From contig CALDGT010001243.1 in NCBI GenBank assembly GCA_937942935.1, forward strand, positions 1-7,938: a DNA stretch of 7,938 nucleotides, read 5' to 3'. This stretch comes from an uncultured Chloroflexota bacterium. Its GTDB lineage: Bacteria > Chloroflexota > Anaerolineae > Aggregatilineales > Phototrophicaceae. The notes below the pieces were generated by a model. The model saw nothing but the letters and a program-made list of their open reading frames with translations. It was not told the origin of the DNA and did no database searches. Made by a program: the position numbers and the translations under genes. Shown here in pieces: positions 1 to 6,848 of this stretch; the first letter of the stretch is position 1, and every line of letters begins with the position of its first letter.

Positions 1-1130
1 ATTGATACAGGCTTTCAGGCGGGTGGGACAGGCGGAGAACAAACCTGCTTTGGCAGTAGCACCGTTTTAACCCACACAGGCGCAGTCAATGGGTCTGGTG
101 GGTCTGGGATGCACGGGCGCAGTATCGCAGAATTTTTATGCGATGTCGCGCCACAATCGGATGTGTGGATGTATACCGCCTCTACGGTGAGTGAACTCGC
201 AACCGCCATCAACACCGCCCGCGCAGGCGTCCCCGCACAAAATTTTCCTCCTGCGACCCTTATTTTGGTGACGATGAACCCATCGGGTAGCGATAGCGCA
301 TTAACCACCGCGCTCGCCAATGCGTTTAATAATAATGTGCCTGTCATCGTATCGGCGGGCAACGGCGGGGGCGGTAAAAATAATATCACCTTCACCTTTA
401 CCTCTGGTGGCACAAGCAAAGTGGTCATCAGTGCGCGTTCTGGCGATACCATCACCATCACCCCAAGCGTAGTCGGTAATGCGACCAGCATCAACCAAAT
501 TGATGGCGATTATAGCGATAATAACGCGGGGACAATCCCGCACCAATACACTGTCGGCAGTGAATGTTTGGGGGTGTGTCAATTAGAACTCACCATCACC
601 CGCACCAACACCGATAATAATTACAATATCGCCAGCAGTTGGGCGCAAGCGAATGTCGTCCCAGATAACACTGTTGTGGTGAGTGGCGGGGCTTCGCAAG
701 TGTTATTCTATGCCCTCGACCAAAATGTGTTGGCGGTTGGCTCGGTGTGTAGCACCCAAGTTGGGCGCTTCCCACTCACCTCGACCAGCCCACAAGGGGC
801 ATCGAATCAATCGAATAATGCCCGCATGAAGCCCGACCTCGTTGCACCAACCCATGTCAATACATCCATCAATTTAGGCGCCGCTGTTGATAGCGAATAT
901 ACCTGTAGCGGTGGTTTGAGTGGGTCATCTGGCGCGGCGGCGCATGTCGCAGGGATGGCGGCGCTCATCATCAGTAATAGCAATATGTACGGCATCAATG
1001 GCGTGAGCAGTGGCAGACCTTGGCAACTGTTCTCTTATCTCAAGAGTCGTGCGATTGATGTGAATAGCAATGGGTATGACCGTGGTTATGGCGCGGGCGT
1101 GGCACAACTCGGCGACCCCACCTATAACTT
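1..1130 (+). other. S8 peptidase catalytic domain within the giant protein
   Basis: All catalytic elements of a subtilase are visible. The Asp is in IDTG (codon 4-6). The His is in GMHGRSIAEFLCDVAP (codon 112-114), matching the HGTxVAxxxxxxAP pattern. The oxyanion Asn is in VIVSAGN (codon 361-363), and the nucleophile Ser is in GSSGAAAHVAG (codon 928-930). KPDLVAP at 829-849 is the usual segment before the Ser, and NGYDRGYGAGVAQLG near 1070-1115 is the usual C-terminal element. Spacing of 36 codons from Asp to His is normal for the family. Asn to Ser is 189 codons against about 66 in subtilisin, because of an inserted domain. The Ser motif departs from GTSMAAPHVAG: Met is Gly and Pro is Ala. 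Activity is likely but unproven. Confidence 0.88.
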
Positions 1131-4100
1131 ATTCTATGAACGGACACTCTCTAATAATGTTGACCGCGCAGGTTTGAATGCGGGCAATACGTTATATGTG
1201 TCATCTGATAGATTGTCGAATTTTAATATCCTCAACAACACAGGCGCTCCTGCGATTCCTGTGCCAGATGGGACGATTAATAATCCATTCACCCACCTAA
1301 GCCACGCGATGCAATATGCGGTCAACAACCCCGCCTATACCAACATCGTCTTGTTACCGGGTGAATATCCCTCGTCATTCGCCATCCCCAAAGACAATTT
1401 GCACATTTTTGGGTTCGATTATGCCGATTCTGGCGACCATCCCGCAAGCCATGTTTGGGTGAGCGATATTGGTCTTATCTCTGGTGTCGAAATCATCGGA
1501 CGGAGCAACATCACCATCGCTGGTTTGTCGTTCTATGGCGCGAATCCAGATTACACCTATACCAGCGACCAATTGCAAATCAAGAGCATTAAGCCGATGA
1601 ACCTCGATAACGCGGGGTTAACAGGCGCGGTGACGATTGAAGGCAACACCTTCAGCAATTTCGATGCCCCAATTGACCTCGTTGCCAGCCAAAATGTGAC
1701 CTTCCGCGCCAATACCTTCACCCAATTTGATGTATCGGATATTGAAGGTGTGGCGGCGTTGCGGATGGTGGTCTCTGGTACGACAACCCCCATCTATATT
1801 GAACGCAACCTGTTCACAGGCAATGATATTCCTGCTTTGCCCTATTCTTATAACAATAGCATCATCGGCGTATTCCAAAGCCAAGCGCGGATTTATAGCA
1901 ACCGCATCACCAATAACACCGCGCCATCGCTTATCACGATTGATATGTGGATAGATTATCCTATCAACACCCAAGCGGGGCGGAATATTATCTTTAGCAA
2001 CGTGATTGCCGATAACACCACCACCGCGCCCCTCATCCACTTGGCACAAGGCGCACAATTCCAATTCCTGAATAACACCGTTGCCAACAACATCATCAAT
2101 ACAGGCAATAATAACCTTGTTGCGATTATTGGGTTGGGGCGCAACGGCGATAGCAACACCGTATTCGGGACGCATGTCGCAGGCACACACAAGTTTGATA
2201 TTAACAACAACTTGTTCTTTGCCAACCGCAACGGCGCAGAGAGTTCGCTCTCGATGAAATTGGTGACAGAAGTCAGCAACGTGTACGGCGGGTTTGTATG
2301 TATTGCCTTGCTCGATAACAGTGGCAATTATGCCCGTTATAACTGGTTCATCAACACCGGTTCTGCCTTCTATATCGGCGGTGAATGTAATGTGAGTCCA
2401 TCTGGCGCACAAAACAACCTCGACACAATTTTGCCAAGCCTTGCACAGGAATCCCGCGATGCGTTCTATAACGCCAATTTCTTCACCACCGCCAACGACC
2501 CCGACCATCCATATCGTTTGCGTCCAGATGCGACCAGCGATTTTGGCACAACCTTTGTGTTTGACCCCGGTTTATTAGTACCCGATGGCTTTATTGTCAC
2601 GGGCAATGGTTCTACCACCACGCTCACCAGCAAAAATCCATCCACCGATACTCGTGCGTTGGATGCGTTGGGTAATCCGCGTTTTGTAGACCAAAATGAT
2701 TTGCAATTTGAAGAAATAGACTTTGGCGCGTATGAACTCACCGAGCCAGAAGATGTCGAATTCTTCAATAATACTGGTGGCGCATATAGCAATTACAGCG
2801 CGGGTAACTTTACCTTCACCATGAATGAAGATGGTGTCGCCAGCATCAACATGATTCAGATGGTGCGTAAAGGCTTTAAGCCATATACGGTTGACATTGT
2901 GCCAAATGTCACCATTTATGACACCAATCCCTTGAATCAATGTAATGGGCAACCCTATTTGTATGACCCCGTGTCGTATATCCTCACCTATTGCCCACCC
3001 GCCAATTTCCATAATCAGGGTATCAGCGACCCACTCGCGGGTGTTAGCTTCAATTACCGCGTGACAGGTCTGTTCGATACAGGCACAATCCCATCCCTTA
3101 GCACGTATGCGACTGTCACCGTTGCGGTGAATGCGGTCAATGATGGCACAGTAGAAACTGCGACTCAAAAACATGGTACAGACCTTGTTTCGACCTTAGT
3201 CGTGCCGTTGCGCCCACGTTATGACCTTGAGCCATTCACACTCAATGATGCGTCGGGTACATATAACCTCGACTATCCATTTACATTCAGTGGCTTCACA
3301 GAGATTAGCGACCCACAAAACTTGTTGGATGGTCCAAACCTCGCCAGCATGATTAGCAATGGTATGTTCACCTATACACCGCCATCTGGCGCGACACAAG
3401 GCATTTTTGAATTTACCTATACCGCCACCGACCAAGACGGCAACTCTGCACTCCGCAATGTGCGTGTGCGCGTGGTAGACCGCATCCTCACACAAGGCTT
3501 GCACGATAATACGGCGCTCGGCGTGGTATATAGTGGCACATGGACACCTGTGTTCAATGACCAAGCCTATCAAAAGAGCTTGCATAGCACCACCGATACC
3601 AACGCATCGGCACGCTTTAACTTCACAGGCAATAGCTTTGCGATTGGGTATATCGGCAATGGTAGCACTGCTGGCGCGGTCACAATCGAAATAGACCCAA
3701 CTGGTAGCAACACATTCACCAATGTCTATGCCACCGCAGGTCTGACTTGTACCACCGTCACACCCGCCGCAGGCAACCCCATCCAAACCGCCAGCACTGG
3801 GCGCGTCGTCATCCGTTGTACGGGTATCGAAGCCTTATCTGGCGCGGCTGGCGAAGTCCACACTGTGCGGATTAACAACGATAGCACCAACGCTTTCCGT
3901 TTAGATTGGGTGCAAGTAGATGCACAACCGCTTACTATCGGCACGTATGAAGATACCGACCTGCGCCCATATTTGACCAACGGCACTTATACCGCCGATG
4001 CCAATTCAGATAATGGCACTTGGGAATTGTTTGGCGCGGTGAGCAGTCAAATTAGCTTTACCGTAGATTCATCGGTCAAACGCATCATGATTTACCGCCC

Positions 4101-6747
4101 AATGAATGTCGGGCGCGATGATTTGCGCGTGACGATGAGTGGTCCAAGCTGTACCACCTTTGGCGTAGATGTGTTTGGTTTGGCGCCAGATTTGATGTGG
4201 GAAGTCCCACAAACCATCGCCTTAAATGGTTGCGTGAATATCACCATCACGCGCAAATTTAGTGCTGGCAAAACAGAAGCCGCTGGTATAGATAAGATTC
4301 GCTTATTAGGCATCGCCCAACCGTTAGATGTTGGCTCATATCACACCAGTGATTTGGTCGAATATATGAACGGGCGGAATGGTGAAGTCCCCAACAGTAA
4401 CGCCCAAGATGGACGCGCACACCGTTTGATGGACGGCACATTTACCTTCAATATTACCGATGCCGTAGATGCACTCGTGTTGTATCGTCATAACCTGAAC
4501 CTGCGCGATAGCATCCGCATCCGCGTGTTAGATTCTGTGGGCGGGACAGCATGTACAGGCGCAAAGACCCAAATCTTTGCCAGCCCAGACCCCGTAGGTG
4601 TCTTTGGTCAACCGATTAGCATTTCGGGCTTTGGCGATTGTAGCCGTATCGAAATTATGCGCGTCAGTGGTTCTGGGACAGCGGCATGGGCATCGGTCAT
4701 GGAACGCATGGTTTTGCTCCCTGCTGGCACAGGCTCTTTGGTGGCGGGTTTCTATGATAACCTCACGTTATCGCCATTCTTTAGCAATACCGCCGTTGTG
4801 AACGAAGCCAAAGCGGGCAATGGGACATGGCAACAATTCAACACAGGCGCAACACTCACCTTCACCGTAGACCCCACCGTGGTGCGGATGATGGTCTATC
4901 GTCCGATGGATTTGAGCCGCGACGATTTGCAAGTCAATTTGAGTGGTGTTAGCTGTACAACGGGCGCTTTCTCTGTGAATGTGCTTGGGCTTGCCCCAGA
5001 CCCGATGTGGAATATCCCACAAGCTATTGACCTTAAAGGCTGTACCAATGTTCAAATTGTCCGCAAATTTAATGCGGGCAGAATCCCGATGGGCGTGGAT
5101 GGCATCCGCTTACTCACCGCCGCCGAGATTGCCCCATTAGACCCCGGTTCATATCATACCAGCGATTTGGTTCGCTTTATGAACGGGCGGAATGGTGAAG
5201 TCCCCAATAGTAATGCTCAAGACGGACGCGCACACCGTTTGATGGATGGTACATTCACATTTGATATTAACACCTCTGTCGAAACACTCGTGTTGTATCG
5301 TCATAACTTTAGTTACCGCGATAGCATCCGCATCCGTATTTTAGATTCTGCGGGCGGGACATCGTGTACAGGCACACAAACCCAAACCTTTGCCAACACA
5401 GACCCCAATGGTGTGTTTGGGCAACCGGTCATCGTCTCTGGATTCGGCACTTGTACCAAAGTCGAAATCATGCGTATGGGCGGTTCTGCACCACAAGCAT
5501 GGGCGGCTATTTTGGAGCGCATGGATTTGTTGACCGCATCAACTAGCCCATTGGCGGCAGGCTTCTATGATAACCTGAGCCTGACAACCTTCTTCACCAA
5601 TACCACCATCCAAACCAATGCGGCGGCTGGTAATGGCACATGGCATCAATTGAACACTGGCGGTAGCCTGACCTTCACCGTAGCCCCATCTGTCGTGCGT
5701 TTGATGGTGTATCGTCCAATGGATTTGAGCCGTGACGATTTGCAAGTCAATTTGAGCGGTGGTAGCTGTACAACGGGCGCCTTCTCTGTGAATGTGTTTG
5801 GGCTTGCCCCAGACCCGATGTGGAATATCCCACAAGCCATTGACCTCAAAGGCTGTACCAATGTTCAAATTATCCGCAAATTTAGCGCAGGCAAAACCGC
5901 GTCTAATGGTGTGGATGGCATCCGGTTGCTCACCAGCGCCGATTTAGCCCCACTCACCGCAGGCGTGTATCATACCAGCGATTTGGTTCGCTTTATGGAC
6001 GGGCGGAATGGTGAAGTCCCCAACAGTGGCGCTCAAGATGGACGCGCACATCGTTTGATGGACGGCACATTCACATTTGATATTGATAACAGCGTAGAAG
6101 GGCTTGTCCTATATCGTCATAACTTTAGCTACCGCGATAACATCCGCATTCGTTTGCTCGATGCCTCTGGTGGCACATCGTGTTCTAACCCATTAGACCA
6201 CACCTTCACCAACCCCAATACCGTCGGCGACTTTAGCCAACCGATTGTCATCACAGGCTTTGGCACTTGTACCAAAGTGTTGATTAACCGTGTGGGTGGT
6301 TCTACACCACAAGCATGGGCATCGGTGCTAGAACGCATGGAATTGTTGGTTGGTCCACAACCCACCCTCACCAGTGGCAATTTGTATCAAGAATTTGCAC
6401 CGGGCTTGGCATATTCTGGCACATGGACAGCCACACTCGACAGCGCATCTTCTGGAGAGCGTCACCTGAGTTCAAATGTCCTCAATGCCAGCGTGAGCTT
6501 CACTGTGACAGGCAATGGCTTCATCGTCTATCACCGCGTTGCATCAGGCGCAAGCAATAATGTTCAAGTATGTGTGACCACAGGCGCTAACCCGGCTGTT
6601 TGTACCAATTACAGCATTCAGGGTGGAACCGTGATTTCACAATTCCCAATCGGTATTTACGGGCTTGGTAATGGCACGCATACTGTGACCATCACCAACA
6701 AGCAAACGGGTGGCAACCTGTTCATTGATGCCATCCGTGTCCCATGA
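1..6747 (+). CDS. Giant secreted S8 (subtilisin-like) serine peptidase with beta-helix and repeated C-terminal modules (5' partial)
   Basis: The frame is open from the left edge to TGA at 6745-6747, which is followed at once by a second in-frame TGA. The first ATG (109) cannot be the start, because the catalytic Asp motif IDTG lies upstream at 1-12 and the ATG falls inside the His motif MHGRSIAEF. The true start, signal peptide and any propeptide lie outside the window. Visible order: S8 catalytic domain (about 1-1130), beta-helix (about 1264-2500), choice-of-anchor-Q-like end (to about 2740), two Ig/cadherin-like modules (about 2752-3489), a YSGTW module (about 3493-3921), six related domains (3928-6360) and a terminal YSGTW module (6361-6744). 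Cysteines recur through the modules, as expected for a disulfide-containing extracellular protein. The protein ends ...DAIRVP with no LPXTG, PEP-CTERM or hydrophobic tail. It probably degrades or binds external polymers or surfaces; the substrate is unknown. S8 assignment is strong, overall role is inferred. Confidence 0.93.
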   Translation: MDTGFQAGGTGGEQTCFGSSTVLTHTGAVNGSGGSGMHGRSIAEFLCDVAPQSDVWMYTASTVSELATAINTARAGVPAQNFPPATLILVTMNPSGSDSALTTALANAFNNNVPVIVSAGNGGGGKNNITFTFTSGGTSKVVISARSGDTITITPSVVGNATSINQIDGDYSDNNAGTIPHQYTVGSECLGVCQLELTITRTNTDNNYNIASSWAQANVVPDNTVVVSGGASQVLFYALDQNVLAVGSVCSTQVGRFPLTSTSPQGASNQSNNARMKPDLVAPTHVNTSINLGAAVDSEYTCSGGLSGSSGAAAHVAGMAALIISNSNMYGINGVSSGRPWQLFSYLKSRAIDVNSNGYDRGYGAGVAQLGDPTYNLFYERTLSNNVDRAGLNAGNTLYVSSDRLSNFNILNNTGAPAIPVPDGTINNPFTHLSHAMQYAVNNPAYTNIVLLPGEYPSSFAIPKDNLHIFGFDYADSGDHPASHVWVSDIGLISGVEIIGRSNITIAGLSFYGANPDYTYTSDQLQIKSIKPMNLDNAGLTGAVTIEGNTFSNFDAPIDLVASQNVTFRANTFTQFDVSDIEGVAALRMVVSGTTTPIYIERNLFTGNDIPALPYSYNNSIIGVFQSQARIYSNRITNNTAPSLITIDMWIDYPINTQAGRNIIFSNVIADNTTTAPLIHLAQGAQFQFLNNTVANNIINTGNNNLVAIIGLGRNGDSNTVFGTHVAGTHKFDINNNLFFANRNGAESSLSMKLVTEVSNVYGGFVCIALLDNSGNYARYNWFINTGSAFYIGGECNVSPSGAQNNLDTILPSLAQESRDAFYNANFFTTANDPDHPYRLRPDATSDFGTTFVFDPGLLVPDGFIVTGNGSTTTLTSKNPSTDTRALDALGNPRFVDQNDLQFEEIDFGAYELTEPEDVEFFNNTGGAYSNYSAGNFTFTMNEDGVASINMIQMVRKGFKPYTVDIVPNVTIYDTNPLNQCNGQPYLYDPVSYILTYCPPANFHNQGISDPLAGVSFNYRVTGLFDTGTIPSLSTYATVTVAVNAVNDGTVETATQKHGTDLVSTLVVPLRPRYDLEPFTLNDASGTYNLDYPFTFSGFTEISDPQNLLDGPNLASMISNGMFTYTPPSGATQGIFEFTYTATDQDGNSALRNVRVRVVDRILTQGLHDNTALGVVYSGTWTPVFNDQAYQKSLHSTTDTNASARFNFTGNSFAIGYIGNGSTAGAVTIEIDPTGSNTFTNVYATAGLTCTTVTPAAGNPIQTASTGRVVIRCTGIEALSGAAGEVHTVRINNDSTNAFRLDWVQVDAQPLTIGTYEDTDLRPYLTNGTYTADANSDNGTWELFGAVSSQISFTVDSSVKRIMIYRPMNVGRDDLRVTMSGPSCTTFGVDVFGLAPDLMWEVPQTIALNGCVNITITRKFSAGKTEAAGIDKIRLLGIAQPLDVGSYHTSDLVEYMNGRNGEVPNSNAQDGRAHRLMDGTFTFNITDAVDALVLYRHNLNLRDSIRIRVLDSVGGTACTGAKTQIFASPDPVGVFGQPISISGFGDCSRIEIMRVSGSGTAAWASVMERMVLLPAGTGSLVAGFYDNLTLSPFFSNTAVVNEAKAGNGTWQQFNTGATLTFTVDPTVVRMMVYRPMDLSRDDLQVNLSGVSCTTGAFSVNVLGLAPDPMWNIPQAIDLKGCTNVQIVRKFNAGRIPMGVDGIRLLTAAEIAPLDPGSYHTSDLVRFMNGRNGEVPNSNAQDGRAHRLMDGTFTFDINTSVETLVLYRHNFSYRDSIRIRILDSAGGTSCTGTQTQTFANTDPNGVFGQPVIVSGFGTCTKVEIMRMGGSAPQAWAAILERMDLLTASTSPLAAGFYDNLSLTTFFTNTTIQTNAAAGNGTWHQLNTGGSLTFTVAPSVVRLMVYRPMDLSRDDLQVNLSGGSCTTGAFSVNVFGLAPDPMWNIPQAIDLKGCTNVQIIRKFSAGKTASNGVDGIRLLTSADLAPLTAGVYHTSDLVRFMDGRNGEVPNSGAQDGRAHRLMDGTFTFDIDNSVEGLVLYRHNFSYRDNIRIRLLDASGGTSCSNPLDHTFTNPNTVGDFSQPIVITGFGTCTKVLINRVGGSTPQAWASVLERMELLVGPQPTLTSGNLYQEFAPGLAYSGTWTATLDSASSGERHLSSNVLNASVSFTVTGNGFIVYHRVASGASNNVQVCVTTGANPAVCTNYSIQGGTVISQFPIGIYGLGNGTHTVTITNKQTGGNLFIDAIRVP
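376..711 (+). other. Beta-rich domain inserted in the S8 catalytic domain
   Basis: About 112 codons sit between the oxyanion Asn (361-363) and the point where the subtilase pattern resumes (ALDQNVLAVGS, from 712). The segment is rich in alternating hydrophobic residues and Thr, with strand-like stretches such as NITFTFTSGG, DTITITPSVVG and CQLELTITRT, and it carries a close cysteine pair (ECLGVCQ). Insertions at this place are known in subtilases, for example the PA domain of C5a peptidase and plant subtilases, but I see no PA signature. It looks more like a small beta-sandwich of the PPC or CUB kind. The fold is inference. Confidence 0.6.
1264..2500 (+). other. Right-handed parallel beta-helix region
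   Basis: The region opens with PDGTINNPFTHLSHAMQYA and NIVLLPGEY, the usual entry of secreted beta-helix domains (the pattern G...PF.t...A......I.l.pG.Y). Turns of about 20-25 residues follow, with the NxF/NxI ladder typical of PbH1 repeats: NITIAGLSFYG, VTIEGNTFSNF, VTFRANTFTQF, IYIERNLFTGN, RIYSNRITNNT, IIFSNVIADNT, FQFLNNTVANN and FDINNNLFFAN. Such helices bind or cleave polysaccharides or act as stalks. I see no recognisable pectate-lyase catalytic site, so binding or scaffolding is the safer reading. The fold is supported by repeat periodicity, not by a search. Confidence 0.75.
2500..2742 (+). other. Choice-of-anchor-Q-like C-terminal end of the beta-helix
   Basis: The segment includes DPDHPYRLRPDATSDFGTT, then DTRALDALGNPRF and EEIDFGAYEL (2713-2739). 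This is the closing pattern (D..G..R........DiGAyE) shared by proteins annotated as choice-of-anchor Q domain-containing, which normally follows a beta-helix. In many such proteins it stands just before a C-terminal sorting signal. Here about 1330 more codons follow, so the element is internal and cannot be acting as a terminal anchor. Confidence 0.65.
2752..3489 (+). other. Two Ig/cadherin-like beta-sandwich modules
   Basis: Module 1 (about 2752-3147) begins FNNTGGAYSN and ends with TYATVTVAVNAVNDG, the classic last strand and ND linker of bacterial Ig/cadherin-like repeats. It contains a likely cysteine pair (NQCNGQPY and LTYCPPANF) and the strand SFNYRVTG. Module 2 (about 3148-3489) contains FTYTPPSGATQGIFEFTYTA, then TDQDGNSALRNVRVRVVDR, again the typical end of a cadherin-like/Ig-like unit (Y.P......d.F.Y...D..G......v.v.V). 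These modules usually act as spacers or calcium-stabilised stalks on secreted proteins. Boundaries are approximate. Confidence 0.65.
3493..3921 (+). other. First 'YSGTW' beta module
   Basis: After ILTQGLHDNTALGVV comes YSGTW (3529-3543), then SLHSTTDTNASARFNFTGNSF and the closing strands VHTVRINND...FRLDWVQVD. This follows a pattern I recognise from secreted bacterial proteins: Y.G.W, a loop with (H)x(S), a strand ending F.F.G..., a middle region with a cysteine pair (LTCTTV, IRCTG), then H.V.I.N......DwV.V. It resembles a carbohydrate-binding-like beta-sandwich. The same layout returns at the very end of the protein. No catalytic role is suggested. Confidence 0.55.
3928..6360 (+). repeat. 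Array of six related ~135-residue domains in A-B-A-B-A-B order
   Basis: Unit starts are A1 3928, B1 4321, A2 4735, B2 5134, A3 5548 and B3 5950, with the array ending at 6360. The A-B dimer period is 807-816 nt. Each unit opens with a P/S-L-x-x-G-x-Y box. B units share HTSDLVxxMxGRNGEVPNS, then AQDGRAHRLMDGTFTF, and a YRHN(F/L)xxRDxIRIR strand. A units share GNGTW or a similar box, YRPMDLSRDDLQVNLSG in A2/A3, and PDxMWxxPQ. A and B are related to each other: both have Tyr-Arg then Arg-Asp in a central strand, one Cys near the middle (SCTT or ACTG/SCTG/SCSN) and a second before the last strand (KGCTN or GxCxK/R). This predicts one disulfide per domain. I do not recognise the family; it reads as a galactose-binding-like or adhesive beta-sandwich. 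Confidence 0.85.
6361..6744 (+). other. C-terminal 'YSGTW' beta module
   Basis: The last 128 codons repeat the layout of the module at 3493-3921. YSGTW lies at 6412-6426, then GERHLSSNVLNASVSFTVTG, a cysteine pair (VQVCVTTG and PAVCTNYS), and the closing strands HTVTITN...LFIDAIRVP. The two copies are clearly diverged, unlike the A/B array they bracket. The protein ends directly after the last strand with no tail, so surface retention, if any, must come from these modules or from an N-terminal anchor outside the window. Confidence 0.6.
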
Positions 6748-6783
6748 TGACGGGGTAGGGCAATTGCTCTGCTAGAATATATA

Positions 6784-6813
6784 AAGAGGGCGCATCATGC
6801 GCCCTCTTATTTT
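6784..6813 (+). terminator. Intrinsic terminator after the S8 peptidase gene
   Basis: A perfect 11-bp stem (6784-6794 paired with 6798-6808), GC-rich in its centre (GAGGGCGCA/TGCGCCCTC), closes a 3-nt loop. It is followed by TTATTTT (6807-6813). It lies 36 nt after the first stop codon. The T tract is interrupted by one A, so it may be leaky, but the stem is strong. It separates the two genes into different transcription units unless readthrough occurs. Confidence 0.8.
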
Positions 6814-6831
6814 GGGGGCATTATCACACCG

Positions 6832-6837
6832 AAAGGA
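6832..6837 (+). promoter_or_regulatory. Ribosome binding site of the lipoprotein gene
   Basis: AAAGGA lies 11 nt upstream of the ATG at 6849, separated by an A/T-rich spacer. It is a reasonable Shine-Dalgarno match with slightly long spacing. Together with the signal peptide that begins at residue 1, it fixes the start codon. Confidence 0.7.
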
Positions 6838-6848
6838 CTTTTTATTTA

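Noticed and set aside
109..111. ATG as the start codon of the giant gene.
   Set aside because: The frame is open upstream to position 1 and holds the catalytic Asp motif there. The ATG is in the middle of the His motif and no RBS precedes it.
15..494. A 159-codon minus-strand frame rich in Val/Pro/Leu.
   Set aside because: It overlaps the S8 catalytic Asp, His and Asn motifs on the plus strand, which are unmistakable.
1618..2508. A 296-codon open frame on the minus strand within the beta-helix region.
   Set aside because: The plus-strand frame shows clear beta-helix repeats and continues unbroken on both sides. The antisense product shows no domain logic.
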